Source of the DNA: Gemmatimonadota bacterium
GTDB taxonomy: Bacteria; Gemmatimonadota; Gemmatimonadetes; Longimicrobiales; Gaopeijiaceae
DNA length: 40,228 nucleotides
NCBI GenBank assembly: GCA_022826025.1
Contig: JAJDVR010000237.1
Location: forward strand, 1 to 40,228
Reading direction: 5' to 3'
The stretch's first letter is position 1, and every line of letters begins with the position of its first letter. Shown here piece by piece: positions 23,730 to 33,297 of the stretch. The notes beneath the pieces were generated by a model. It was not told the origin of the DNA, did no database searches, and saw nothing but the letters and a program-made list of their open reading frames with translations. The translations under genes and the position numbers were made by a program.

Positions 23730-24821
23730 ATGCCTGACGACATCACCCCCACCGGATCATCCGCCTTCGCCCGCAGGGGGCGCCGCGCGCCCGCGACCCC
23801 CGATACCCACGATGGGCGTCCGTCCGTTCGCGACCTCCCGGTGCGATCAGACCAGACGGTGCACTCCGACCTCGAGCCCTGGAACCCGGGAACGCCCCTC
23901 GAGCTGGACTGGCTGCGTCACCTGAGGGTGAACCGGAGCGCCGCGGAGCGCCGGGCCGCTTCCCTTCCCGGCCGCCGGAGCGTGAAGCGCGAGTGGCAGG
24001 CGGCCTGGCTGCTGCGCGCGGTGACCTGCATCGACCTCACCACGCTCGCCGGAGACGACACCCCCGGCCGCGTGCGCCGGCTGTGCGGCAAGGCCCGCAA
24101 TCCCGTCCGGGCCGACCTGCTCGAGGCGGCGGGCGCCTCGGACCTGCCCATCCGGGTCGCGTCCGTGTGCGTCTACCCGAGCATGGTCGCCACCGCGGTG
24201 GAGGCACTCGCCGGGTCGGGAATACCGGTGGCGGCCGTGGCGGCGGGCTTCCCCGCCGGGCAGACGCCCTTCCCGGAGCGGCTCGACGAGATCCGGACGG
24301 CGGTGGCGGGCGGCGCCTCCGAGATCGACATCGTCATCAGCCGCGAGCACGTCCTGCGCGGCCGCTGGGGCGACCTCTACGACGAGGTCGGCGCCTTCCG
24401 GGAGGCGGCCCGGGGCGCCCACCTGAAGACCATCATCGCCACCGGCGAACTCGCGACCCTCAGCAACGTCGCGCGCGCGAGCCTGGTGTGCATGATGGCG
24501 GGAGCCGACTTCATCAAGACCTCCACGGGGAAAGAGAAGGTCAACGCCACCCTGCCCGTCGGCCTCACCATGGTGCGCCAGATCCGCGCCTGGCGCGAGC
24601 GCACCGGTTACCGCGTGGGCTTCAAGCCCGCCGGAGGCATCGGCACCGCGAAGCACGCGCTGGTCTGGCTGGTGCTCATGCGCGAGGAGCTGGGACCCAG
24701 CTGGATGCAGGCCGGGCTCTTCCGCTTCGGCGCCAGTTCCCTCCTGGGCGACATCGAACGCCAGATCGAGCATCACGTCACGGGCCGGTATTCCGCCACT
24801 CATCGACACCCCATGGCCTGA
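23730..24821 (+). CDS. deoC: deoxyribose-phosphate aldolase (long form)
   Basis: DeoC splits 2-deoxyribose-5-phosphate into acetaldehyde and glyceraldehyde-3-phosphate. ATG 23730 gives 363 aa, longer than the ~250-aa E. coli enzyme but like the eukaryotic-type forms. The first ~110 residues are a low-conservation extension. The TIM barrel shows CIDLTTL, VCVYPSMV, GFPAGQ, EIDIVISREHVLRG, KTIIATGEL, the Schiff-base lysine in ADFIKTSTGKEKVNATLP and the second lysine in VGFKPAGGIGTAKHAL. It is 14 nt upstream of an ALDH16-type dehydrogenase that could oxidise the acetaldehyde formed. Confidence 0.95.
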   Translation: MPDDITPTGSSAFARRGRRAPATPDTHDGRPSVRDLPVRSDQTVHSDLEPWNPGTPLELDWLRHLRVNRSAAERRAASLPGRRSVKREWQAAWLLRAVTCIDLTTLAGDDTPGRVRRLCGKARNPVRADLLEAAGASDLPIRVASVCVYPSMVATAVEALAGSGIPVAAVAAGFPAGQTPFPERLDEIRTAVAGGASEIDIVISREHVLRGRWGDLYDEVGAFREAARGAHLKTIIATGELATLSNVARASLVCMMAGADFIKTSTGKEKVNATLPVGLTMVRQIRAWRERTGYRVGFKPAGGIGTAKHALVWLVLMREELGPSWMQAGLFRFGASSLLGDIERQIEHHVTGRYSATHRHPMA

Positions 24822-24835
24822 GCGAGCCCCGCCGG

Positions 24836-27292
24836 ATGCCGCGAATCTCCGAGATCTTCGAAACCCTCGAATACGGGCCCGCGCCCGAGAGCGCCGACCG
24901 GGCGCAAGCCTGGCTCGGTGAGCGCGCACGCTCCTTCGGCCTTTTCATCGGCGGCGCCTGGGTCGAAGGCGCGGGTGCGGAGATGTTCGACACCGTCAAC
25001 CCGGCGAACGGGAAGGCCCTCGCGCGCATTACCCAGGGAGGCCCCGGGGATGTCGACCAAGCCGTGCGCGCCGCCCGCGCCGCGCAGGAGCCATGGGCGC
25101 AGCTCGGCGGTCACGCCCGCGCCCGCTTCCTTTACGCGCTGGCCCGCCGCATCCACCGGCATGCGCGCCTCTTCTCGGTCCTGGAGACGCTGGACAACGG
25201 CAAGCCCGTGCGCGAATCGCGCGACATCGACATCCCGCTCGTGGTGCGCCACTTCTATCACCACGCGGGATGGGCGCAACTGATGGACGCGGAGTTCCCG
25301 GATCAGGTCCCCGTCGGCGTCGCCGGCCAGATCATCCCCTGGAACTTCCCGCTGCTGATGCTGGCGTGGAAGATCGCGCCCGCGCTGGCCACCGGGAACA
25401 CGGTGGTGCTCAAGCCCGCCGAGTTTACGCCCCTCACCGCCCTGCTCTTCGCCGAGATCTGCCGGGAGACCGGCCTGCCCCCCGGAGTCGTGAACGTGGT
25501 GACGGGTGACGGCCGCACCGGTGCCACCCTGGTGGCGCACCCCGGCGTCGACAAGATCGCCTTCACCGGCTCCACGGAGGTGGGGCGCCTCATCCGCAGC
25601 GGGACTGCGGGCAGCGGCAAGCGTCTCTCGCTCGAACTGGGGGGCAAGTCGCCCTTCATCGTCTACGAGGACGCGGACCTGGACGGCGTGGTCGAGGGGG
25701 TCGTCGACGCCATCTGGTTCAACCAGGGGCAGGTGTGCTGCGCGGGTTCACGCATTCTGGTTCAGGAGGGCGTCGCGGAGACGCTGGAGCGCAAGCTCAA
25801 GGCGCGCATGGAGATGCTGCGCATGGGCGATCCGCTGGACAAGGCCGTGGACATGGGCGCCATCATCGCGCCCGTGCAGCTCGAGAAGATTCGGCGGCTG
25901 GTGGACGAGGGCCGGCAGGACGGCGCGCACATCTGGCAGCCGTCGTGGAGCACGCCGGCGGAGGGGTATTTCTACCCGCCGACGCTGTGCACCCGGGTCG
26001 CGCCCGCGTCCGCCATCGCGCAGGTCGAGATCTTCGGGCCGGTGGTGGTGATGATGACCTTCCGCACGCCGGAGGAGTCGGTCCGGCTCGCCAACGACAC
26101 GCGCTACGGGCTCGCGGCCAGCATCTGGAGCGAGAACGTCAACCTGGCGCTGGACATCGCGCCGAAGGTGAAGGCGGGCACGGTGTGGATCAACTGCACC
26201 AACGTCTTCGACGCGGCATCCGGGTTCGGCGGCTACCGCGAGAGCGGCTTCGGGCGCGAGGGTGGGCGCGAGGGTCTCCACGAGTACCTGAAGCCCGCGT
26301 GGCAGGCACGCGACGGGGCATCGACGAGCGAGAACGTCGATGCCGTACCGCAAGTGGTCGCGGGCGAATCGGTTTCGTTCGAGGATGGGCGGCCGGACGT
26401 GCCGCCGGAAGACGACGAGCCACCGCTTGCGGGCGACGCGATGCCGCGGGTGGACCGCACCATCCGCATGTACATCGGGGGCCGCCAGGCGCGGCCCGAC
26501 GGCGGCTACACGACGCTCGTCCGCGGGGCCTCGGGCGAGGTGGTGGGGGAAGTGGGCCGCGGCAACCGCAAGGACATCCGCAACGCGGTCGAGGCGGCGC
26601 GGCACGCCGGCGGATGGGCCGACCGCACCGCCCACAACCGCGCGCAGATCCTCTACTTCATCGCCGAGAACCTCGCCGTGCGCGCATCCGAGTTCGCGGC
26701 CCGCATCCGGTCACTCACCGGGCAGAGCGCCGGCCGCGCGTCCGAGGAAGTCGATCTCTCGATCCGCCGCCTCTTCAGCTATGCGGCGCACGCGGACAAG
26801 TGGGACGGGCACGTCCACCGCACGCCCTACCGGAACGTCACCCTCGCCATGCCCGAGAGTCTGGGGGTGGTCGCCATCGTGTGCCCGGAGCGAAACCCGC
26901 TGCTGGGCTTCATCTCGCTGACCGCGCCCGCCATCGCAACCGGCAACACCGTGGTCGCCGTTCCCTCCGAGCGCTGCCCGCTCTCCGCCACCGACCTCTG
27001 CCAGGTGCTGGACACCTCCGACCTGCCGGGCGGGGTGGTCAACGTCGTCACGGGCGAGCATGCGGAACTGGCGCGGGTGCTGGCCGCGCACGACGACGTG
27101 GACGCCATCTGGTACTTCGGCGCGGATAGCGGGGTGGAGGAGGTCGAGCGCCTCTCCACGGGAAACATGAAGCAGACCTGGACGGAGACCGGCCTCCGGC
27201 GGCGATGGCGGACGCCCGAGCAGGGGGAAGGCGACGAATTCCTGCGCCGGGCGACGCAGGTCAAGAACATCTGGATACCCTACGGGGAATAG
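24836..27292 (+). CDS. two-domain aldehyde dehydrogenase, ALDH16 type
   Basis: ATG 24836 gives 818 aa, about 1.6 times a normal ALDH; the track start lies inside deoC. Domain 1 (about 35-440) is a complete ALDH: IIPWNFPLLMLAWKIAPAL, FTGSTEVGRL, the general base Glu in SLELGGKSPF (267) and the nucleophile Cys in NQGQVCCAGSR (301), ending EIFGPVV. Domain 2 (about 445-800) begins MYIGGRQARPDGGYTTLVRG. It keeps the fold (VVAIVCPERNPLLGFISLTAPAIATGNTVVAVPSE) but lacks the Cys loop, as in the ALDH16 family where a second domain is vestigial. The ~70-residue stretch between them is acidic and low-complexity. Coupled with deoC, it probably oxidises acetaldehyde to acetate with NAD(P)+ (inference). 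Confidence 0.93.
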   Translation: MPRISEIFETLEYGPAPESADRAQAWLGERARSFGLFIGGAWVEGAGAEMFDTVNPANGKALARITQGGPGDVDQAVRAARAAQEPWAQLGGHARARFLYALARRIHRHARLFSVLETLDNGKPVRESRDIDIPLVVRHFYHHAGWAQLMDAEFPDQVPVGVAGQIIPWNFPLLMLAWKIAPALATGNTVVLKPAEFTPLTALLFAEICRETGLPPGVVNVVTGDGRTGATLVAHPGVDKIAFTGSTEVGRLIRSGTAGSGKRLSLELGGKSPFIVYEDADLDGVVEGVVDAIWFNQGQVCCAGSRILVQEGVAETLERKLKARMEMLRMGDPLDKAVDMGAIIAPVQLEKIRRLVDEGRQDGAHIWQPSWSTPAEGYFYPPTLCTRVAPASAIAQVEIFGPVVVMMTFRTPEESVRLANDTRYGLAASIWSENVNLALDIAPKVKAGTVWINCTNVFDAASGFGGYRESGFGREGGREGLHEYLKPAWQARDGASTSENVDAVPQVVAGESVSFEDGRPDVPPEDDEPPLAGDAMPRVDRTIRMYIGGRQARPDGGYTTLVRGASGEVVGEVGRGNRKDIRNAVEAARHAGGWADRTAHNRAQILYFIAENLAVRASEFAARIRSLTGQSAGRASEEVDLSIRRLFSYAAHADKWDGHVHRTPYRNVTLAMPESLGVVAIVCPERNPLLGFISLTAPAIATGNTVVAVPSERCPLSATDLCQVLDTSDLPGGVVNVVTGEHAELARVLAAHDDVDAIWYFGADSGVEEVERLSTGNMKQTWTETGLRRRWRTPEQGEGDEFLRRATQVKNIWIPYGE

Positions 27293-27320
27293 GTCCGCCC
27301 GCCCCGTCTCCGAGCTGCCG

Positions 27321-27758
27321 CTAGTTGAAGGTATAGGTGCAGACCAACTCGGGGACCTGTTCCGACAGCACGGATGCGACTTCGCAGATGGCCTCGCCGC
27401 GCACGAACAACTGAAGGCTCACCTGTGGCGTTGCCTCCGTCTCCGGAGGTCGGCCGACGCTCACGAAAATGCGGGCCCCGCCGCCCAGCTCAAGATCCGC
27501 CTGATACCCGGGATCAACGGTTGAAGTGTCGGCCGAAACGACCTCTTCCCGGCGGTTGCCGAAGTTGTCCCAGATGTAGACGAACTGGTTCGACGTGACC
27601 AGGGTCAGGGGACCCGGGCCCGGGCCGCCGACGACGATGCTTGCGGTCGTGGGGGCTTCCGTTGGCCCATCAAGGATCGAGCAGGCCGTGAGGGCCGACA
27701 CGCCGGCGACGATGGCGAACCATCCCATCCGCACCCGCTCTGCGGAGTATGCACTCAT
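27321..27758 (-). CDS. small hypothetical lipoprotein
   Basis: This 145-aa protein has a lipoprotein signal (GWFAIVAGVSALTACS). The rest is beta-rich (LTLVTSNQFVYIWDNFGNRREEVVSADTSTV; RIFVSVGRP; VSLQLFVRGEAICEVASVL), ending with a likely disulfide pair around EAICEV and ELVCTYTFN. The ATG start is supported by GAGGTGA 5 nt upstream. I recognise no family. It stands alone between the ALDH16 gene (converging) and ridA on the same strand, 121 nt away. Confidence 0.65.
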   Translation of the reverse strand: MSAYSAERVRMGWFAIVAGVSALTACSILDGPTEAPTTASIVVGGPGPGPLTLVTSNQFVYIWDNFGNRREEVVSADTSTVDPGYQADLELGGGARIFVSVGRPPETEATPQVSLQLFVRGEAICEVASVLSEQVPELVCTYTFN

Positions 27759-27879
27759 GAAATCACCTCATAACAGGAGAACGGGGCGCGCGAGCACGAT
27801 GGAGCCGCACGGGCGCCTCACCCCCCTAATCGTGTCGGATTCGACAGGGCTCCGCCAGTGCGCCGGGGAGCAGTTTCCC

Positions 27880-28266
27880 TCAGGCAACCAGCGCGATGGC
27901 GTCGATTTCGACGCTCACGTTCCTGGGCAGCGCGCCCGCCTGCACGGTCGAGCGGGCGGGACGGTGGTCGCCGAAGTGCTCGGCGTAGACCTCGTTCATG
28001 GCGGCGAACTCGCCCATGTCCGCGAGGAAGACGGTCGTCTTGACGACGGTGGAAAGCGATGCGCCGGAGGCCTCCAGCACCGCCGCCAGGTTGCGCAGCA
28101 CCTGGTGCGTCTGCTCCTGTATGTCTCCCCTCAGCAACTCGCCCGTTGACGGGACCAGCGGGATCTGCCCGGAGGCGAAGAGAAGCCCTCGCGCGGCGAT
28201 CGCCTGGGAGTAGGGACCGATGGCCCTGGGGGCGCTGTCCGTGTGCACGACCGTTGTTTCGCTCAT
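27880..28266 (-). CDS. ridA: RidA (YjgF/YER057c) enamine/imine deaminase
   Basis: This 128-aa RidA family protein hydrolyses reactive 2-aminoacrylate and related enamines to keto acids and ammonia. Family signatures are [25 protein letters not shown] and the C-terminal [21 protein letters not shown], which includes the substrate-binding Arg. Its ATG overlaps the stop of the preceding PLP enzyme by 4 nt. If that enzyme acts on D-serine or D-threonine by elimination, it would release exactly the enamine RidA removes. Confidence 0.95.
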   Translation of the reverse strand: MSETTVVHTDSAPRAIGPYSQAIAARGLLFASGQIPLVPSTGELLRGDIQEQTHQVLRNLAAVLEASGASLSTVVKTTVFLADMGEFAAMNEVYAEHFGDHRPARSTVQAGALPRNVSVEIDAIALVA

Positions 28267-29399
28267 CTGGTGTCAGACTCCGTGGCTGAGTTGTTCGGGG
28301 ATGCGACCCGTCCTCTTCCCTCGATGGGCCAGGTTTCCCAGTGCTCTCCTTCGTGCGCGATGACGCGATCCTGCAGGTTCACCGAGACACAGACGTGGTT
28401 GGGCAGCAGCCGCACCAGCTCTCCCACCCGCGGACGCCAGTCCGTGCCCGCGATGTCCAGTACGCCGTGTTCTTCCGACAGAGCGACCACGCGCACCTCC
28501 GGACGCCCGGCCAGGGCGGCGTATCCGATGCCTGCAGTGTCGTGCAGCTCCTTTGAGAGCGCCTTGGAGCCCGCGTCGACCACCGCCCGTCCCGGGACTG
28601 CGGTGCTCACCACCGTGGCGAGAATCGAGTAGGCGCACTCGCGGTGACGAGCCACGCCCATGCCGGTCATGTCGAGGTCGTTGTAGATGACCGTGCCGGC
28701 CCGCACTTCGGTCAGGCGGGGAAGCAGGTGACTGTGCCAGAGGGTGGGGCTTGAGCCGCCGCTGACGACCTCTGGCGCGAGGCCGGCCCCGTCAAGTGTC
28801 GCACAGCAGGACTCGAGCCGGTCCGCAAGCGCGCCGATCGCCCGCTCCTGCTCGGACACATGCGTGCGGATGTGCCCCGGGTAGAACATGATGCCCCTGT
28901 ATTCCAGACTCTCCGCGTCGCGGGCGAGTGCCGCCAGCAGGGCGGCCTCCCTCGCTGTCTGCACCCCTGTCCGCCCCAGCCCCACATCCACTTCGACCAG
29001 GACACCGACCGTCCTTCCCGCCGCTCGCGCGGCCTCCGCCAGGCCGCGAAGCGCCACCTCCGAATCCAGGGCCACGGTCAGCGCGACCCGCTCCGGCAGG
29101 GCCATCAGCCGTTCCAGCTTCCTCTTTCCGAGGGGAGGATAGGCGAGCAGCAGGTCCTCGCAGACCCGAGCCATGACTTCCGCCTCGTGCGGCGTGGCCA
29201 CGGTGAGCCCCCGCGCGCCGGCTTCCAACTGGATGCGGGCGAGCGCGAGGCTCTTGTGGGTCTTTACGTGCGGGCGCCAGGCGATCCCGTGGCGCTCCGT
29301 GTAGGCGGCTATCCTGGCGGCGTTGGCGCGCGCCTTCACCAGGTCGACGAGGGCGACGGGGGTCTCCGCGTCCACGAGACCGGTGGCGATCCCGTTCAC
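28263..29399 (-). CDS. D-threonine aldolase / D-serine dehydratase-like PLP enzyme (DSD1 family)
   Basis: GTG 29399, overlapping the TlpA stop (GTGA), gives 378 aa; the track ORF runs into the upstream gene. It is a fold-type III PLP enzyme (alanine racemase-like barrel). The PLP lysine lies in [14 protein letters not shown], with [27 protein letters not shown] and GGSSPTLW also conserved. The C-terminal DSD1 domain has the zinc-binding His and Cys of [14 protein letters not shown]. Family members either split D-threonine to glycine and acetaldehyde or deaminate D-serine to pyruvate; sequence reading cannot decide. Coupled with ridA downstream. Confidence 0.93.
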   Translation of the reverse strand: MNGIATGLVDAETPVALVDLVKARANAARIAAYTERHGIAWRPHVKTHKSLALARIQLEAGARGLTVATPHEAEVMARVCEDLLLAYPPLGKRKLERLMALPERVALTVALDSEVALRGLAEAARAAGRTVGVLVEVDVGLGRTGVQTAREAALLAALARDAESLEYRGIMFYPGHIRTHVSEQERAIGALADRLESCCATLDGAGLAPEVVSGGSSPTLWHSHLLPRLTEVRAGTVIYNDLDMTGMGVARHRECAYSILATVVSTAVPGRAVVDAGSKALSKELHDTAGIGYAALAGRPEVRVVALSEEHGVLDIAGTDWRPRVGELVRLLPNHVCVSVNLQDRVIAHEGEHWETWPIEGRGRVASPNNSATESDTR

Positions 29400-29944
29400 C
29401 CGAGGGCCGCCTCCAGGGCGTCGAAGAACTCCCGGTCTTCCTCGGACACCGGACCGATGCGCACGAAGCGGATCGTTCCTTCCCGGTCGACCAGGTAGGT
29501 GGCCGGGAGACCGACGGCGCGGAACGCGTCCATCGAACGCATCTCCGGATCGTGCAGGATCGTGTAGGTCACGCCGTACTCGCCGGCGAACTCGCGCACC
29601 ACATCCTCGAACCCGGCGTCGTCGACGGAGATGCCGACGATCTCGAAGCCCCGCTCGCGATGCTCGTCGTAGAGCGACTGCAGGAAGGGCGTCTCGAACC
29701 TGCAGGGCGCGCACCAGGTGGCCCACAGGTTGACCAGCACGACCTGGCCGCGCAGGTCGGAGAGCGCGAGCGCCTCGCCGTCCAGCGTGGCCGCCTGGAC
29801 GTCCGGCACCGGGTCCCCCGCAACCGGGGGTCGATCGACCGGCGCGCACGCCGTGCAGAGCCAGAGGATGCCCAGGGCTGCACAAATTGGACCGGCGCCC
29901 GGTGCTGTCGGGCGGAACCATCGTATGAGAGAATCGATGTCCAT
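29396..29944 (-). CDS. TlpA/ResA-like thiol-disulfide oxidoreductase
   Basis: ATG 29944 gives 182 aa; the track starts 26 codons earlier without support. An N-terminal hydrophobic segment (GPICAALGILWLCTAC) exports or tethers it; the Cys at its end is a weak lipobox. The thioredoxin-fold part has VPDVQAATLDGEALALSDLRGQVVLVNLWATWCAPC, the redox WCAPC motif, and the cis-Pro in VGLPATYLVDREG. It keeps periplasmic cysteines reduced or oxidised. AGGAG lies only one base before the ATG, so a downstream start is possible. First gene of the PLP enzyme/ridA operon; the link to D-amino-acid breakdown is not obvious. Confidence 0.88.
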   Translation of the reverse strand: MDIDSLIRWFRPTAPGAGPICAALGILWLCTACAPVDRPPVAGDPVPDVQAATLDGEALALSDLRGQVVLVNLWATWCAPCRFETPFLQSLYDEHRERGFEIVGISVDDAGFEDVVREFAGEYGVTYTILHDPEMRSMDAFRAVGLPATYLVDREGTIRFVRIGPVSEEDREFFDALEAALG

Positions 29945-30159
29945 GCTCCTGGTTCGCGGGGAGGTGCATAGCGCGGTCACGGGCGTGGGCCGTAAGTTCA
30001 ACTTCCGTCCCCGCAACCGCAACGATAGCCGCCGGGCACGCCCGCGAGCGCGCGCGGACCTTACCCCCTAGCCCCGTGTACTGACGCCATCATCCGCTAC
30101 GCTCGCCCACGCTTCCAGTCAGCATCCGGCTGCGCGACGACATACGCCAAGGTCAGGCC

Positions 30160-33100
30160 ATGACATCCTTCTCCTCGTCCGCCGTCCGCCGGAACCTGTG
30201 CGCCGGGGTCCTGCCGGCCGTCGCCGCACTGACGGTCCTGCTCCTGCCCGAACCGATCGAAGCTCAGTACTTCGGGCGAAACAAGGTGCAGTACGACTCC
30301 TTCGATTTCCGGGTCATGAAGACCCCCCACTTCGACATCCACTACTACGACGAGGCTGCAGTCGCGATCGAGGACGCCGCCCGCATGTCCGAGCGCTGGT
30401 ACGAGCGGCTGGCTCGCACCTTCCAGCACGAGTTCGAGCGGCCCAAGCCGGTCATCCTGTACGCCGACCATCCCGACTTCCAGCAGACCAACACCCTCTC
30501 GGGCTTCATCAGCGAGGGCACCGGCGGTGTGACCGAATCGCTGAAGAATCGCGTCATCATGCCGCTGGCGGGCACCTATTATGACACCGACCATGTGCTC
30601 GGCCACGAGCTGGTGCACGCCTTTCAGTACAACATCGCCCAGTCGCGCAGCGGAGGCGGGCTGCGCGGCATGGCCCAGTTGCCGCTATGGGTGGTGGAGG
30701 GGATGGCCGAATACCTCTCGGTCGGCCGCGAAGACCCCCTTACGGGCATGTGGCTGAGGGATGCCCTGCTGCGCGACGACGTGCCGACCCTCGAACAGAT
30801 GACCCGGGAGCGACGCTTCTTCCCGTACCGCTTCGGCCAGGCGTTCTGGACCTACGTCGGCGGCACCTATGGCGATGAGGCCGTAACCGAGCTGTACCGC
30901 CGCTCGCTCCAGGTGGGGTGGGAGAACGCCATCGTGAGCGTGCTGGGAAAGACGCAGGACTCCGTGTCGGCGGACTGGCACCAGGCGATCGAGAGCGAGT
31001 ACCGGCCGCTGATGGCCGGCCGCCTGGCACCGGGCGAAGTGGGCGCCCTGCTGCTCGCTCCCTCCACGGGGGCAGGCAGCCAGAACGTGGCGCCCTCGGT
31101 CAGCCCCGACGGCCGGTACGTGGCCTTCATCTCGGAGCGGGACCTCTTCTCGGTCGATCTGTTCATGGCCGATGCGCGCACCGGGAGAATCATCCGCAGA
31201 CTGTCCAGCGCCGCTTCGGACGCGCACATGGACGCGCTTCGCTTTCTCGACTCCTCGGGCTCCTGGTCTCCGGACGGGCAGCTGTTCGCCTTCGTGGCGA
31301 TCGCAGACGGAGACAACCAGCTCGTCATCGTGGATGTCGACAACTCGGACGTGGAGCAGCGCATCGAGGTCGAGAGTGCCAACATCGGGGCCATCTCCAA
31401 CCCTGCCTGGTCTCCGGACGGCGGCTCGATCGTGTTCGCGGGACAGTCGGGGGGCATCTCCGACCTGTTCATGCTCGATATCGAGACGGAAGAGATCACC
31501 CGCCTCACCAACGACAAGCACGGGGACATGCAGCCGGCGTTCTCACCCGACGGCTCCATGCTCGCCTTCGTCTCCGACCGGGGACCCGAAACGGACTTCA
31601 CCGATCTGGTCTTCAGCCGTCCGCGCATCGCGCTTCTCGACATGGAGACCCGCGAGGTCCGTACGCTCGACCTGTTCGAGAACGTCAAGCACCTCAACCC
31701 CCAGTTCACTCCGGACGGCCGGGGCCTCTACTTCATCTCGGACCGGGACGGCTTCAGCGACATCTACCGCGTGAACCTTCCCACCGGCGAGATCTATCGG
31801 GTAACCAACATCGCGACCGCGGTCAGCGGGATCACGAGCGGTTCGCCGGCCATGAGCGTCGCCTCCGAAACCGGCACTCTGGTGTTCTCGGTCTTCGATG
31901 AATTCGAGTTTCACATCTACTCGCTCTCCTCGCAGGAAGCGGGCGCCGCCCAGGAACTGGCGCGCGAGGGGACGGAAGTCCCCGAGGGCCGTCTTATTCC
32001 GCCCGCGGAGCCGCTCGTGCGCAGCCGGGTCGCGAACTACCTGGCCGATCCGCTCACCGGACTGCCTCCCATTGGGACCTACATCTCCGAAGAGGCATCC
32101 ACCTACGACCCCGGCCTGAAGCTCGATTACGTGGGTCAGCCCATGATCGGCATCGGAGCCGGCGACATCTACGGCAACAACCTGCAGGGCGGAGCCGCGG
32201 CGTTCTTCAGCGACATGCTCGGAGACCGCACTCTGGGGGTCGCCGTACAGGCCCAGGGCACCTTCAAGGATGTGGGCGGACAGTTCCTCTACCAGAACAT
32301 GAAACGGCGCTGGAACTGGGGCGTCTCCGGGGGACGAATACCCATTCAGCTGCTGTGGGCGAGCTTCGAGCGTTCGCCGAACGGCATGCCCGCCTACCGG
32401 GCCCTGCGGGAGCGGATCTTCATCGACTCCGCGGTCGGAATGCTGGCGTACCCCTTCTCCACCACGCAGCGGATCGAAAGCCGCTTCGGCGTTACCCGCT
32501 ATTCCTTCGACCTGGAAGAGGAGTACCTCTTCTTCGACCCGCTCGGGCGGCTGATGGATCGCCGCGTCCGCGAGCTGGAGTCATCGCAGCTGCCGCTCAA
32601 CATGGTGCACGCGTCGATCGCGCTGGTGGGCGACAACTCCTATTCCGCCTTCACTTCTCCGGTGCGCGGTTCCAGGTACCGCTTCGAGTACGAGAACACC
32701 GTGGGCACCGCGGACTTCCATACCCTGACCGCCGACTACCGCCGGTACTTCAATCCCATGCGCGAGCTTACCATCGCCTTCAGGGGGATGCACTACGGGC
32801 GCTACGGGATCACCGCCGACGAGACCCGGTCCGGGCTGCGCCAGATCTTCCTGGGGTACGAGAGCCTCATCCGCGGCTACGCCAGGGAGAGCTTCGATTT
32901 CACCGGCTGCGTGCAGGTGGAGACCTGCATGGAATCGGAGCGCTACCGGCAGCTGTTCGGCCAGCGCATCCAGGTGTTCAACTTCGAATTCCGGGTTCCG
33001 ATCACCGGCGTGAGCCAGTTCGGTCTGCTCAACCTGCCCTTCCTCCCCATCGAGCTGGTCACCTTCGCCGATGTGGGGTTGGCGTGGGACGACTTCGGGA

Positions 33101-33276
33101 CTGTGGATCTGCGCTTTGACAGAAGGACGACGGATCGCGTTCCCGTCTTCAGCACCGGCGTCTCGGCGCGGGCCAACCTGCTCGGGTTCCTGATCCTGGA
33201 GAGCTACTACGCCTACCCCTTCCAGCGGCCCGACAAGGGCTGGCACTGGGGCTTCACCCTGGCGCCGGGCTGGTAG
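30160..33276 (+). CDS. zinc peptidase + TolB-like propeller + outer-membrane barrel fusion protein
   Basis: This 1038-aa exported protein has a signal peptide ending LPEPIEAQ. Residues about 50-290 form a gluzincin-like peptidase domain with HVLGHELVHAFQYN (HELVH 149-153) and a third-ligand candidate Glu in VVEGMAEYLS. Residues about 300-600 hold TolB/PD40-type blades (APSVSPDGRYVAFISER, WSPDGGSIVFAGQ, FSPDGSMLAFVSDRG, FTPDGRGLYFISDRDG). From about 640 to the end the sequence alternates like an outer-membrane barrel (BamA/D15-like: VFNFEFRVPITGVSQFG, LVTFADVGLAWDDFG) and finishes with the aromatic end LAPGW expected for BAM recognition. It should be an outer-membrane protein with a periplasmic peptidase. 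Substrate unknown. Confidence 0.85.
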   Translation: MTSFSSSAVRRNLCAGVLPAVAALTVLLLPEPIEAQYFGRNKVQYDSFDFRVMKTPHFDIHYYDEAAVAIEDAARMSERWYERLARTFQHEFERPKPVILYADHPDFQQTNTLSGFISEGTGGVTESLKNRVIMPLAGTYYDTDHVLGHELVHAFQYNIAQSRSGGGLRGMAQLPLWVVEGMAEYLSVGREDPLTGMWLRDALLRDDVPTLEQMTRERRFFPYRFGQAFWTYVGGTYGDEAVTELYRRSLQVGWENAIVSVLGKTQDSVSADWHQAIESEYRPLMAGRLAPGEVGALLLAPSTGAGSQNVAPSVSPDGRYVAFISERDLFSVDLFMADARTGRIIRRLSSAASDAHMDALRFLDSSGSWSPDGQLFAFVAIADGDNQLVIVDVDNSDVEQRIEVESANIGAISNPAWSPDGGSIVFAGQSGGISDLFMLDIETEEITRLTNDKHGDMQPAFSPDGSMLAFVSDRGPETDFTDLVFSRPRIALLDMETREVRTLDLFENVKHLNPQFTPDGRGLYFISDRDGFSDIYRVNLPTGEIYRVTNIATAVSGITSGSPAMSVASETGTLVFSVFDEFEFHIYSLSSQEAGAAQELAREGTEVPEGRLIPPAEPLVRSRVANYLADPLTGLPPIGTYISEEASTYDPGLKLDYVGQPMIGIGAGDIYGNNLQGGAAAFFSDMLGDRTLGVAVQAQGTFKDVGGQFLYQNMKRRWNWGVSGGRIPIQLLWASFERSPNGMPAYRALRERIFIDSAVGMLAYPFSTTQRIESRFGVTRYSFDLEEEYLFFDPLGRLMDRRVRELESSQLPLNMVHASIALVGDNSYSAFTSPVRGSRYRFEYENTVGTADFHTLTADYRRYFNPMRELTIAFRGMHYGRYGITADETRSGLRQIFLGYESLIRGYARESFDFTGCVQVETCMESERYRQLFGQRIQVFNFEFRVPITGVSQFGLLNLPFLPIELVTFADVGLAWDDFGTVDLRFDRRTTDRVPVFSTGVSARANLLGFLILESYYAYPFQRPDKGWHWGFTLAPGW

Positions 33277-33297
33277 GCGAAGGAACCCCTCAGGCGG

